A stretch of DNA of 64,000 nt from assembly GCF_916700565.1 (NCBI RefSeq), contig NZ_CAKAKO010000006.1, positions 434,001-498,000 of the forward strand. The letters are read 5' to 3'. The notes beneath the pieces are model-generated. The model did no database searches and had not been told where the DNA came from. It worked only from the letters and a program-made list of their open reading frames with translations. Position numbers and translations under genes: made by a program. The stretch is from Xenophilus sp. Marseille-Q4582. Lineage in GTDB: Bacteria > Pseudomonadota > Gammaproteobacteria > Burkholderiales > Burkholderiaceae_C. Shown one piece after another: positions 45,401-54,407 of this stretch (positions are counted from its first letter, which is position 1; each line of letters begins with the position of its first letter).

Positions 45401-46384
45401 CTATTGTGCAGCCGGCAGCCAGTGCACGCTGAACAGGCGGTCCGCGTCGGTCCACACCGGGCCGATGCCGAAGCCCGCGCGCAGCGCCAGCGCGCGCAGC
45501 CCCTCGACGCTGAACTTGTGCGAGTTCTCGGTGTGCAGCGTCTCGCCCTCCTCGAAGCGCCAGGCCACGCCGCCCAGGTGCACGGTCTGCGCGCGCAGGC
45601 TCTGCAGGTGCATCTCGATGCGCTGCAGCGGCGCGTTGTAGAAGGCCGCATGCGCGAAGCCGTCGATGTCGAAGTCGCAGCCCAGTTCGGTGTTGGCCCG
45701 CACCAGCAGGTTGCGGTTGAAGGCCGCGGTGACGCCCTGGCTGTCGTTGTAGGCGGCGTGCAGCACGGCCGGGTCCTTGACCAGGTCCACGCCCAGCAGC
45801 AGCCCGCCGCCGCGCAGCAGCTGCGCCGCGCGCGACAGGAACGAAAAAGCCTCGGCCTCGTCGAAATTGCCCAGCGTGGAGCCGGGAAAGAAACCCACGC
45901 GCCTTGCGCCGGGCGCCGGCTGCGGCAGCGCGAAGGGCTGCGTGTAGTCCGCCACCACCGGGTGCACCGACAGGCCCGGGCGCTCTTCGCGCAACTGCCG
46001 CGCCGCCTCGGCCAGGTGTTCACCCGAGATGTCGATGGGCAGGTAGCCGCGCGGCGCCTGCAGCGCATCGAGCAGCCACCGCACCTTGTGCAGCGAGCCC
46101 GCGCCGAACTCCACGATCTCGGCGCCCGGCCCGATGTGCCGGGCGATCTCGCCGGCCCGCTCGCGCAGGATGCCTGCCTCGGTGCGCGTCGGGTAGTACT
46201 CCGGCAGCGTGCAGATGCGGTCGAACAGCCGTGAACCCGCCGCGTCGTAGAAATACTTGGGCGAGATGCGGCGCGGCCGGGCGTCGAGCGCGGCGACCAG
46301 GTCGCGCGCAAAGGCACGGCGGGCCTCCTCCTGCTCCCCGGCGCCCTCGAAAAAGGGCGCTTGCAAGGCCAGGTGTGCGGACAT
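45401..46384 (-). CDS. egtD: L-histidine N-alpha-methyltransferase EgtD
   Basis: A 327-residue SAM methyltransferase that trimethylates histidine to hercynine, the first ergothioneine step. PKYFYDAAGSRLFDRICTLPEYYPTRTE is the family signature. EIVEFGAGSLHKVR is the SAM loop, YLPIDIS follows, and GVDLVKDPAVLHAAYNDSQGVTAAFNRNLL with the C-terminal F-E-E-G-E-T-L-H-T-E-N-S-H-K stretch binds histidine. Its ATG overlaps the egtB stop by one base (TGATG), so the two are translationally coupled. Confidence 0.95.
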   Translation of the reverse strand: MSAHLALQAPFFEGAGEQEEARRAFARDLVAALDARPRRISPKYFYDAAGSRLFDRICTLPEYYPTRTEAGILRERAGEIARHIGPGAEIVEFGAGSLHKVRWLLDALQAPRGYLPIDISGEHLAEAARQLREERPGLSVHPVVADYTQPFALPQPAPGARRVGFFPGSTLGNFDEAEAFSFLSRAAQLLRGGGLLLGVDLVKDPAVLHAAYNDSQGVTAAFNRNLLVRANTELGCDFDIDGFAHAAFYNAPLQRIEMHLQSLRAQTVHLGGVAWRFEEGETLHTENSHKFSVEGLRALALRAGFGIGPVWTDADRLFSVHWLPAAQ

Positions 46385-47607
46385 CAGGGCTCCTTGGCGA
46401 GCCGCAGCCCGCTGAACTGCCAGCGCGCGGCCGGCGGGAAGAAATTGCGATAGCTGGGCCGGCTGTGGCCTGGCGGCGTCGCCAGGCTGCCGCCGCGCAG
46501 CACCATCTGGCCGACCATGAACTTGCCGTTGTATTCGGCCGCCAGGCCCGGCAGCGGGCGAAAGCCCGGGTAAGGCGCGTAGGCCGAGCGGGTCCATTGC
46601 CAGGCCTGGTCGTCGCGTTCGGCAAAGCCGGGCAAGGTGCACGCGGCCTCCCATTCGAACTCGGTCGGCAGGCGGGCGCCGGCCCATTCGGCATAGGCGG
46701 CCGCCTCGTAGAAACTCAATGGCATGACAGGCGCCTCGGGCCGCAGCGGGCGCAAGCCGTCGAGGCCGAAGACCTGCCACCCCGCCGCGCCGCCGATGCC
46801 ATGCATCTCCAGCCGGGGATCGTCCGGCGCCAGCCAATAGGCCGGATGGCGCCAGCCCTGCGCCTGCACCATCGCCCAGCCATCGGAGAGCCACAACTCG
46901 GGCCGCTGGTAGCCGCCGTCGGCGACGAACTGCGCATATTCCCCGCAGTTCACGAGCCGGTCGGCGATGGCGAAGGGCTGCAGCAGCACCGGGTGGCGCG
47001 GGCCTTCGTTGTCGAAGGCGAAACCGGTGCCGTCATGGCCCACTTCCACCACGCCGCCCGGGTGCGCAAGCCACTGCGGCGCTGCGGCCTGCGTGGCCAC
47101 GCGCAGCGCCGGCGCGGCCGGTGCGCGATAAGCGGGCAGCAACGGATTGCACGAAAAGGCATGCAGGATGTCGGTAAGCAGCAGTTCCTGGTGCTGCTCC
47201 TCGTGATGCAGGCCCAGGGTGAGCAGCGGCTCGACGGCCGCCAGCTTCGGGCCGTCGGCCCCTTCCAGAAAGGCCTGCATGCCTTCGTCCACGTGCGTGC
47301 GCCAGGCCATCACTTCGGCCAGCGAGGGCCGGCTGAGCAGCCCGCGCTGCGCGCGCGGATGACGCGGGCCCAGCGCCTCGTAATAGGAGTTGAAGAGGTA
47401 GTGCCAGTGCCGGTTGAACAGCGCGTAGCCCGAGGCCTCCCGCGCCAGCAGCAAGGCCTCGAAGAACCACGTGGTGTGCGCCAGGTGCCACTTGGTCGGG
47501 CTGGCATCGGGCATGGACTGCAGGCCCTGGTCTTCTTCCGACAGCGGCGCCGCCAGTGCGAGGCTGCGTGCACGCACGGCGCGGCAGCGGGACAGCAGCG
47601 GGGCCAT
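46384..47607 (-). CDS. egtB: Ergothioneine biosynthesis sulfoxide synthase EgtB
   Basis: A 407-residue non-haem iron enzyme that attaches a thiol compound to hercynine. The N-terminal DinB domain supplies iron histidines in KWHLAHTTWFFE and LHHEEQHQELLLTD. The C-terminal formylglycine-generating-type domain includes LPTEFEWEAACTLPGF and VLRGGSLATPPGHSRPSYRNFFP. No EgtA or EgtC gene is near, so it may use cysteine directly. The ATG at 47607 has a weak ribosome site; an upstream GTG in frame is possible. It is divergent from the NADH dehydrogenase gene. Confidence 0.93.
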   Translation of the reverse strand: MAPLLSRCRAVRARSLALAAPLSEEDQGLQSMPDASPTKWHLAHTTWFFEALLLAREASGYALFNRHWHYLFNSYYEALGPRHPRAQRGLLSRPSLAEVMAWRTHVDEGMQAFLEGADGPKLAAVEPLLTLGLHHEEQHQELLLTDILHAFSCNPLLPAYRAPAAPALRVATQAAAPQWLAHPGGVVEVGHDGTGFAFDNEGPRHPVLLQPFAIADRLVNCGEYAQFVADGGYQRPELWLSDGWAMVQAQGWRHPAYWLAPDDPRLEMHGIGGAAGWQVFGLDGLRPLRPEAPVMPLSFYEAAAYAEWAGARLPTEFEWEAACTLPGFAERDDQAWQWTRSAYAPYPGFRPLPGLAAEYNGKFMVGQMVLRGGSLATPPGHSRPSYRNFFPPAARWQFSGLRLAKEP

Positions 47608-47801
47608 CGGCACCTGGGCTTCAGGCAAGGAGGTGGCGGCGGAGCTGGCGAGGGGCGTGGGCGGCGGCACAACCGCGGTTGTAGGCAAGGCCGGGGGCGC
47701 GCCGCGTAGGACGAAAGCCCGGCCACCTTTTCTTACGCAGACCGCCCCGGCTCGGCCCAGGACATGCGCACCGTGAACCGGGTCGCTGACCATAATGGGC
47801 C

Positions 47802-49199
47802 ATGCCCCATGCGAGCCCTGCCCCTTCGACCGCGGCCTTCGCCGCCCCGCCCAACGCCGCGACCCGCCCGCGCGTGCTCATCGTGGGCTGCGGCTTCGGC
47901 GGCCTGGAGGCGGCCCGCGCCCTGGCGGGCGAGAACGTGGACGTCACGGTGGTCGAAAAGACCAACCACCACCTCTTCCAGCCGCTGCTCTACCAGGTGG
48001 CCACGGCCGGGCTGGCGGCCCCGTCGATCGCCGCGCCCGTGCGCATGCTGTTTCGCCGCCAGTCGAACGTGACCACGCTGCTCGGCGAGGTGACGCAGAT
48101 CGATGCCGCGGCCCGGCGCGTGACGCTGGCCGACGGCGAAAGCCTGCCTTACGACCACCTCATCGTGGCGGCCGGCGCCACGCACAGCTACTTCGGCCAT
48201 GAGGACTGGGCGCCCCATGCGCCGGGTCTCAAGACGCTGGCCGACGCCTTCGAGATCCGCCGCCGCGTGCTGCTGGCCTTCGAAGCGGCCGAGCGCGAGC
48301 ATGACCCGGCGCGCCGGGCCGCGCTGCTGACCTTCGTGGTCATCGGCGCCGGGCCCACGGGCGTGGAAATGGCCGGCACGCTGGCCGAGATCGCGCGCCA
48401 CACGCTCACGGGCGAGTTCCGCCGCATCCGCCCGGCCGATGCGCAGGTGCTGCTGGTGGAAGGCGGCGCCCGTGTGCTGCAGGCCATGCCCGAGGCCCTG
48501 AGCGAGCGGGCCCGCGAGCAACTGGAGGCGCTGGGCGTGCGCGTGCGGCTGAACGCGCGCGTGACCCGCATCGACGGCCACGGCCTGGAAATCGCGCTGG
48601 ACGCCGACACGCCGCAGGCGCGCACCGAGTTCATCGAGAGCCGCTGCGTGACCTGGGCCGCGGGCGTCGCCGCCTCCCCGCTCGGCCGCCTGGTGGCCCA
48701 GGCCACCGGGGCCGAATGCGACCGCGCCGGCCGCGTGAAAGTGGAGCCGGACCTGAGCCTGGCCGGCCATCCGGAGATCAGCGTGGTCGGCGACCTGGCC
48801 GCGGCCTTCAGCCACGCGCCGGGCCAGCCGCCGCGGCCCGTGCCCGGCGTGTCGCCGGGCGCCAAGCAGATGGGCCGGTGCGCCGCGGCCAACGTGCTGC
48901 TGCGCCTGTCCAAACTGCCCACGCGGCCCTTCCGCTACAAGGACTGGGGCAACCTCGCCACCATCGGGCGCCATTCGGCCGTGGCCGACGTGCCCACGCC
49001 TTTCGGGCCGCTGCGCTTCTCAGGCTACCCGGCGTGGCTCTTCTGGCTCTTCGTGCACATCTTCTTCCTGATCGGCTTCCGCAACCGGATGATCGTGCTC
49101 ACCGATTGGGCCAGCGCCTACTGGACCTTCCGCCGCCATGCGCGCGTGGTGCATGACGTGGAGGCGCCGCGCCCGCCCCTGGACGCACTGTCCGAATAG
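47802..49199 (+). CDS. ndh: Type II NADH:quinone dehydrogenase
   Basis: A 465-residue flavoenzyme of the non-proton-pumping NDH-2 family. The FAD loop is VLIVGCGFGGLEAARAL and the NADH loop VVIGAGPTGVEMAGTLAE. HHLFQPLLYQVATAGL is the quinone-site region, AKQMGRCAAANV follows the second FAD contact, and the C-terminal WLFWLFVHIFFLIGFRNRM helix is the membrane anchor. The N-terminal 22 residues are an Ala/Pro-rich extension. It is expected at the inner face of the cytoplasmic membrane. Confidence 0.94.
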   Translation: MPHASPAPSTAAFAAPPNAATRPRVLIVGCGFGGLEAARALAGENVDVTVVEKTNHHLFQPLLYQVATAGLAAPSIAAPVRMLFRRQSNVTTLLGEVTQIDAAARRVTLADGESLPYDHLIVAAGATHSYFGHEDWAPHAPGLKTLADAFEIRRRVLLAFEAAEREHDPARRAALLTFVVIGAGPTGVEMAGTLAEIARHTLTGEFRRIRPADAQVLLVEGGARVLQAMPEALSERAREQLEALGVRVRLNARVTRIDGHGLEIALDADTPQARTEFIESRCVTWAAGVAASPLGRLVAQATGAECDRAGRVKVEPDLSLAGHPEISVVGDLAAAFSHAPGQPPRPVPGVSPGAKQMGRCAAANVLLRLSKLPTRPFRYKDWGNLATIGRHSAVADVPTPFGPLRFSGYPAWLFWLFVHIFFLIGFRNRMIVLTDWASAYWTFRRHARVVHDVEAPRPPLDALSE

Positions 49200-49230
49200 C
49201 CGGCCGACGCACGCCCGCGCGGCCCACGGC

Positions 49231-49512
49231 TCAGCCGCGCTCCAGGCGACGGTCGCCGCCAAAGGGGTAATGGCGCACCTTCTCGGAGGCGGCCGCCGGC
49301 TCCTCGACCGGTTCGTCGTGCCAGGGCATGGGGCGCGAGCCGTAGATCTCGCGCTCCAGCCGCGCCACGCGTTCCGCGTACATCTGGGCCAGCGCGCCAT
49401 GGTGCTCTGCCGCAGCCTGGTGCTCGACGCGCGCCATGTTGGCCTCGTGGAGCATGGTTTGCGCACGCTTGAGGTATGCGTTGGGATCGGGCTTGAAGAT
49501 GTGGTCGAACAT
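49231..49512 (-). CDS. Hypothetical coiled-coil protein (93 aa)
   Basis: 93 residues starting MFDHIFKPDPNAYLKRAQTML. The helical middle (EANMARVEHQAAAEHHGALAQMYAERVARLEREI) is probably coiled-coil, and the tail is acidic, ending with RHYPFGGDRRLERG. GGAGG is well placed before ATG 49512. No family recognised. The region upstream, 49513-49799, holds nothing recognisable. Confidence 0.65.
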   Translation of the reverse strand: MFDHIFKPDPNAYLKRAQTMLHEANMARVEHQAAAEHHGALAQMYAERVARLEREIYGSRPMPWHDEPVEEPAAASEKVRHYPFGGDRRLERG

Positions 49513-49799
49513 GGCAACCTCCTGAACGGGTGGGAATGCAGCCAGTCTGGAATCGCGCGAAGGATGCGCGTGTAGGCGCGCAACACCTTGTGCAAGAAGG
49601 ACTTGCAGATATTTCACGCTTTGCGCAACTGCTGAACGCCCTCGGCCCCGCGAGCGCTGTGGTTCACGCAGGCCCGGTGGGGCGACTGCAGGCTGCAGGC
49701 GCGGGGTTCCCTTTATCCCGCAGTGGCCGGAGAAGGTCGGTCCTGCGTCGTCTCACCGCAGCAGGCCGGGCGGCGGATGCACGCCCGTGGCCGGCTCGG

Positions 49800-49952
49800 C
49801 TATCGACGGTGGAAGGCCAGCGACCACTGCGTGCGCACCTCATGCCGCGCATGCCCGTCCTTGTCGTGGAAGGACCGCAGCACCCGCAGCGTGCTGGCCT
49901 GGCCGCAGACGCAGATGTCGCCGATGATGTCGAAAGCGCCCATCTCACTCAT
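49800..49952 (-). CDS. Small ORF overlapping the end of hsdR (50 aa)
   Basis: Fifty codons from ATG 49952, overlapping the hsdR stop as ATGA and ending in TAG. It begins MSEMGAFDIIGDICVCGQ and continues STLRVLRSFHDKDGHARHEV. The CVC pair and the mixed helix pattern look protein-like, and the overlap implies translational coupling to hsdR. No family was recognised. It may be a conserved accessory of the restriction operon, or a chance frame. Confidence 0.45.
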   Translation of the reverse strand: MSEMGAFDIIGDICVCGQASTLRVLRSFHDKDGHARHEVRTQWSLAFHRR

Positions 49953-52900
49953 GCACGTGCCCCGCCTGCGGCACGATGGTGGGCGCGCAACGACTCATAC
50001 AACTGCGCTGGTCCCAGCAAGGCGTCCTGCAAGCCATCGCGCACGCGTACCGAATTCAGTGCCTGAGAACCCATCGAGCCATAGGCCTCCAGCGTGTCCA
50101 TGATGGCGTCCACCAGCGCCGTCTTCAGGTCCGGCGAATTGGCGAACTGCTCCTTGCTGTTGCTCACCGCCTGCTGCACCAGCGTCTCGTTTTCCAGCAA
50201 CTTGCCCTTGAGCACGCCGTTCACATAGACCAACTGGTCGCCTTCGCTCAGATCGCCTTCGAACAGGCCGTTGACCTTTTCGATGATCTCGGCCAGATAG
50301 GCCTGCTCCTTCTCCTGCACACTGCCGCTGCCCACGCCGTCCATCGGCGCCAGCTTGTAGCTGCCGTTGGCGTTGAGCCCCATCGGTTGGCGGCCCCGGT
50401 CTTTCAGCGTGTGGTGCGTCAACACCACCTTGCTCAGGTCGACGGTATCGCGCTCGCGGCCGAATTCCAGCAGCGGCAGCAGGCGCCGGAAGAAGATGAA
50501 GCGCTTTTCGATGGCCGTGTTGCCATAGTCGAAGATCTGAGCCAGAAAGGCGTACAGCCGCTGGTAGGCGCCCACGTCACTCTTGAACAACAGCAGGGCG
50601 TCCAGTGTGTCCTTGGCCGCCTGCGCCGCCTTCGCATCCCCCGCATCGTCAGCGGCCTGTTTCGCCGCCTGCGCCGCCTTGTAGGTCTTCAACAGCCGGT
50701 CAGCCACGGGCGCGATGGCCGCGTCCAGCGCCTTCTGCGTGCCTGCGCCGCCCAGTTCCACCGTGGCCACCCGCTCCACCTCGAACTCGTCGTAGTGCCC
50801 GCTCGCGTCCAGCTTGGCGCGCAGGTCGTACACCAGATTCGGGTCGGTCGTGCTCTCCAGCTCCGCCGTCTCGTGGTAGGTCTTGAAGGCCTGGAGGATT
50901 TCCGCCGGTTCGTTCACGAAATCCAGCACGTAGGTCGTGTCTTTGCCCGGATGCGCCCGGTTCAGGCGGGACAAGGTCTGCACCGCCTGGATGCCGCCGA
51001 GTTGCTTGTCCACGTACATGCCGCACAGCAGCGGCTGGTCGAAGCCGGTCTGGAACTTGTTGGCCACCAGCAGCAGGTGATGCTCGGGCTCCTTGAACAC
51101 CTCGCGAATGTCACGCCCCTTCAAACCCGGATTGAGTTGCGCGCTCGTCTCGGTCACGGCTTCCGGGTAGCTGTCTTCGTCCAGCACCTCGCCCGAAAAG
51201 GCGACCAGCACGCCCAAGGGGTAGCCCTTTCGCTCGATGTAGGCGCGGATCGCCTTCTGCCAGCGCACCGCCTCCTTGCGGCTGCCCACCACCACCATCG
51301 CCTTGGCCTGGCCTTGCAGCAAGGGCTGCACGTTCTCGCGGTAGTGCTCCACCACCACCTGAACCTTGCTGGCGATGTTGTACGGATGCAGCCGCACCCA
51401 CTGCATCAGGCCCTTCATGGCCGTGCTGCGCTCGACCTGCTGGTCCGTCCATTCCTGGCCCTCATGCGCCAGCTTGAAGGCCATCTGATAGCTGGTGTAG
51501 TTCTTCAGCACATCGAGGATGAAGCCCTCCTCGATGGCCTGCCGCATCGAGTACACATGGAACGGCTGCGGCAGACCATCCGCGCCGGGCCGCCCGAACA
51601 GTTCCAGCGTTTTGGCCTTGGGGGTGGCCGTGAAGGCGATGTAGGTCAGCCCCTTCGATGCGCCCGCGCGCGCTTCCATCTGCGCGGCCAGCAGCACCTC
51701 GGTATCGACCTCGCCGCCGTCCTGAAGCTCCGCCCACTCCTTGGCACTGAGCAGTTGCTTGAGCTTGGAGGCCGCCTCGCCGGTCTGCGAGCTGTGCGCC
51801 TCGTCGGCGATCACCGCAAAGCGCTTGCCCTCCGCCGCCGCCAGCTTCTGCACAGCCTCCAACGCGAAGGGGAAGGTCTGAATCGTGCAAACGATGATCT
51901 TCTTGCCGGCCTTCAGCGCCTCGCTCAGCTGCGCGCTCTTGCTGCCGTGTTCGCCCGTGATGGTGGCCACCACGCCGGTGGTGCGCTCGAAGTCGAAGAT
52001 CGCCTCCTGCAACTGCGCGTCCAGCACATTGCGGTCGCTCACCACCAGCACACTGTCGAACACCTTGCGGTGCTGCGCGTCGTGCAGGTCGGCCAGAAAG
52101 TGCGCCGTCCAGGCGATGGAGTTGGTCTTGCCCGAGCCGGCCGAATGCTGGATCAAATAGCGCTGGCCCGCGCCCTGCGCCAGCACATCGGCGACCAGTC
52201 GGCGTGTCGCGTCCAACTGGTGGTAGCGCGGGAAGATCAGCGCCTTCGGGCGCTTCTTGTCGTCGCGCTTGCCGATCAGGTAGCGGTGCAGGATGTCCAG
52301 CCAGCTTTCGCGCGACCACACCTCTTCCCACAGGTAGGCCGTGGCGAAACCCTGCGGGTTGGGCGCATTGCCCGCGCCACCCGCGTTGCCCCGATTGAAG
52401 GGCAGAAAGTAGGTGGTCGCGCCCTCCAGCCGCGTGCTCATCATCACCTCGCGCTGGCTCACGGCAAAGTGCACCAGCGCCCCGCCAGGAAAGGCCAACA
52501 GAGGCTCCGGCACACCGCCCTTGGGGTGCGGCGGCCGGTCCAGCCGGTACTGGTCCACCGCGTCCTGCACGCCCTGCGTGAACTCGGACTTCAGCTCCGC
52601 GGTCGCCACCGCCACCCCATTGAGGAACAGCACCAGGTCCAGTTCGTCCTTCGGCCGGTTGGGCGAATGGGCCACCTGCTGCACCACGCGCAGCCGGTTG
52701 GCCGCGTAGCGCGCCTGCGTCTCCGGGTTGATCGCCAGCGCCGGCTTGAACTGCGCCAACATCAGCGGCTCCTTCAAGCCCAGCATCTCCACGCCCCGGC
52801 GCAGCACGTCCAGCGTGCCGCGCTCGTTCAGGCTCTTGCGCACCCGCTCGGCCAGCGCCTGTTGCAGCGCCGGGCCATGCGTGGCGCTCAGCTTGTCACA

Positions 52901-53065
52901 GGCCTGCGGTTGAGTGGCCTGCAGCCAGGCCAGCAGGTCGGGCATGAACAGGCCGTTCGCGCGGTCGAACAGCGCCGCGTCGCCCTCGGCATGCAGCCAG
53001 CCGTGGGCGGCCAGGTGGGCGCAGATCTCGCGCTCGAAGTGGTGTTCCTGGTGCAGGTTGCTCAT
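49949..53065 (-). CDS. hsdR: Type I restriction endonuclease subunit R
   Basis: A 1038-residue motor-nuclease. The PD-(D/E)XK nuclease lies in the first 200 residues (DELDLVLFLNGVAVATAELKS). The translocase follows, with Walker A QHSAGSGKTNSIAW near residue 310 and Walker B ADEAHSSQTG, then TFTATPKAKTLELFG. The second RecA lobe includes KFQTGFDQPLLCGMYVDKQL and QTLSRLNRAHPGK. A helical C-terminus, which normally docks to the methylase, is complete. The gene is intact although its hsdM and hsdS partners are broken. It overlaps the nucleotidyltransferase gene (ATGA) and so belongs to that operon. Confidence 0.96.
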   Translation of the reverse strand: MSNLHQEHHFEREICAHLAAHGWLHAEGDAALFDRANGLFMPDLLAWLQATQPQACDKLSATHGPALQQALAERVRKSLNERGTLDVLRRGVEMLGLKEPLMLAQFKPALAINPETQARYAANRLRVVQQVAHSPNRPKDELDLVLFLNGVAVATAELKSEFTQGVQDAVDQYRLDRPPHPKGGVPEPLLAFPGGALVHFAVSQREVMMSTRLEGATTYFLPFNRGNAGGAGNAPNPQGFATAYLWEEVWSRESWLDILHRYLIGKRDDKKRPKALIFPRYHQLDATRRLVADVLAQGAGQRYLIQHSAGSGKTNSIAWTAHFLADLHDAQHRKVFDSVLVVSDRNVLDAQLQEAIFDFERTTGVVATITGEHGSKSAQLSEALKAGKKIIVCTIQTFPFALEAVQKLAAAEGKRFAVIADEAHSSQTGEAASKLKQLLSAKEWAELQDGGEVDTEVLLAAQMEARAGASKGLTYIAFTATPKAKTLELFGRPGADGLPQPFHVYSMRQAIEEGFILDVLKNYTSYQMAFKLAHEGQEWTDQQVERSTAMKGLMQWVRLHPYNIASKVQVVVEHYRENVQPLLQGQAKAMVVVGSRKEAVRWQKAIRAYIERKGYPLGVLVAFSGEVLDEDSYPEAVTETSAQLNPGLKGRDIREVFKEPEHHLLLVANKFQTGFDQPLLCGMYVDKQLGGIQAVQTLSRLNRAHPGKDTTYVLDFVNEPAEILQAFKTYHETAELESTTDPNLVYDLRAKLDASGHYDEFEVERVATVELGGAGTQKALDAAIAPVADRLLKTYKAAQAAKQAADDAGDAKAAQAAKDTLDALLLFKSDVGAYQRLYAFLAQIFDYGNTAIEKRFIFFRRLLPLLEFGRERDTVDLSKVVLTHHTLKDRGRQPMGLNANGSYKLAPMDGVGSGSVQEKEQAYLAEIIEKVNGLFEGDLSEGDQLVYVNGVLKGKLLENETLVQQAVSNSKEQFANSPDLKTALVDAIMDTLEAYGSMGSQALNSVRVRDGLQDALLGPAQLYESLRAHHRAAGGARA

Positions 53066-53751
53066 GGGCTCAGGTTCCTCAGGCGCGCCATCAACAGGCC
53101 CGCACGTTCCGGTTCGGCAATCAGGCCGGGCAGCACGTTGGCGAAATCCGCGTGCGCCAGCAGTCGGGCAAAGGCTGCGGCCACCGCCTCTTTCAGTTCG
53201 CGCGGCGCGGCGGCCACTTCATCAGCCAGTTCCTCACGGCCATCGACGATGTTGAGCACATCCTCCAGGTCATGGCTGCTCAAAAAGTCGCCACCGCCTC
53301 GGCTGGCAAAGGCCTCCAGCTTCGTGGCCACAAAGGCCGCCGCACTGACCAGCCGGATCGTGACGCCCTCACCCAGATCGACCCGCTCCGCCGTCTCCAC
53401 GGCATAGGGATACCAGCGGTTGGAGAAGCCCAGCACTTCAGGCTGCACCGGCATCAGGTCGAACAACAGGCCCGAGGGCTTGTGTACCCACCGGCAGATC
53501 ACTTCGCTGCTGGCGTCGCGCACAAAGCCGCGCTGCGCCACCTGCTCCTCGATGCGGTGAAAGGCCAGCCCATCCGCATTCACCACCGCATCCACGTCGC
53601 GCGTGGCTCGCACGCTTTCGGCCAACGGGTCGGTCACCAGCAGGCCGGCCACGGCGCCGCCCACAAACACCACCTGCTCACGCAGTTCACCCAGCGCCTC
53701 GGCAATGCGCCTCAGATGCGGCAAGTTGGGGTCATTCGCGCGCATCGGCAC
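53062..53751 (-). CDS. Nucleotidyltransferase (AbiEii-like) embedded in the hsd region
   Basis: A 229-residue nucleotidyltransferase-fold protein. The motif VVFVGGAVAGLLVTDP (GG..) with RATRDVDAVVN (D-x-D) matches the active site of AbiEii/MenT-type enzymes. The remainder has strands and LVSAAAFVATKLEAFASRGGGDFLSSHDLEDVLNIV, the helical C-terminal region typical of that family. It overlaps the winged-helix gene upstream by 20 bases and hsdR by 4. The pair resembles AbiE type IV toxin-antitoxin systems; whether it is toxic is not shown. Confidence 0.8.
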   Translation of the reverse strand: MPMRANDPNLPHLRRIAEALGELREQVVFVGGAVAGLLVTDPLAESVRATRDVDAVVNADGLAFHRIEEQVAQRGFVRDASSEVICRWVHKPSGLLFDLMPVQPEVLGFSNRWYPYAVETAERVDLGEGVTIRLVSAAAFVATKLEAFASRGGGDFLSSHDLEDVLNIVDGREELADEVAAAPRELKEAVAAAFARLLAHADFANVLPGLIAEPERAGLLMARLRNLSP

Positions 53752-54286
53752 CTTCCGGCTCGGCGGCCTCGTCGCTCAGGGCCGCCTGCAAGAGCTGGGC
53801 GGCCAGCGCACGCTCGCGGGCCCGGCCGGTGCGCAATGCGTCCAGCAGCGCCAGTAGGCGGTGCAAGGCCGGGTCGGTCAGTGCCGCCTGCGGCGCCGTG
53901 CGGTACAGCGGTGACAGCGTCGGCCCCTTGGCAGGGCCCGCCGGGTGTGCCCACACGGGCGCCTCACCCGGCGCCACCGTCACCTTCCCGGCCAACGGCT
54001 CGACACCGAAAGAGGTGGGCACGCCGCGCTTTGCCGGCCCCTGCGTGGCGGGCCAGATGTAGCGCACGCCGTGCAGCATGAATTCCAGCAGATTGGGCCG
54101 CACCGGCGACCACTCGCCGCGCGCGGGCGCCACCGCCAAGCCGCTGGCCACGGCGCGCCGCACGCAGGCATGCACCTCCGACGCGCTCATGGCCAGCGCC
54201 TCACCCAGCGCGGCATAGGTCCAGCGCTGCGGCGGATGGGCCGCCACCTTCAGCAGCACCAGCAAGTCTTGGGGCTTGAGCTCCAT
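53732..54286 (-). CDS. Winged-helix protein paired with the nucleotidyltransferase (AbiEi-like candidate)
   Basis: A 184-residue protein. The N-terminal winged helix is LLVLLKVAAHPPQRWTYAALGEALAMSASEVHACVRRAVASGL, with the wing at about residues 50-60. The C-terminal part (PALHRLLALLDALRTGRARERALAAQLLQAAL) is helical. A GC-rich linker joins them. It has its own promoter and palindromic operator immediately upstream, so it is the likely autoregulator. Its gene order before the nucleotidyltransferase fits an antitoxin, but direct AbiEi sequence similarity was not confirmed. Confidence 0.7.
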   Translation of the reverse strand: MELKPQDLLVLLKVAAHPPQRWTYAALGEALAMSASEVHACVRRAVASGLAVAPARGEWSPVRPNLLEFMLHGVRYIWPATQGPAKRGVPTSFGVEPLAGKVTVAPGEAPVWAHPAGPAKGPTLSPLYRTAPQAALTDPALHRLLALLDALRTGRARERALAAQLLQAALSDEAAEPEGADARE

Positions 54287-54302
54287 GGGGGGTCATATTC
54301 GG

Positions 54303-54346
54303 TATTCGCGAATTGCGAATATCACCGATGTCACCACGCTTGGCAA
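54303..54346 (-). promoter_or_regulatory. Promoter and palindromic operator of the wHTH-NTase-hsdR operon
   Basis: On the minus strand, TTGCCA (54346-54341), 17 bases, GATATT (54323-54318). The -10 overlaps a perfect inverted repeat TATTCGC-GAATT-GCGAATA at 54303-54321, 17 bases before the ATG at 54286. It indicates autorepression, probably by the winged-helix protein. Confidence 0.72.
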
Positions 54347-54407
54347 GCGATATGCGGCCTGAACAGACGGGCCTCAGCCTGTCCATCCAGCGTGACGGCA
54401 ATGTGCC

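Noticed and set aside
49976..53407. 1143-codon plus-strand open frame over hsdR
   Set aside because: Antisense to a full HsdR with all motifs; composition typical of a shadow.
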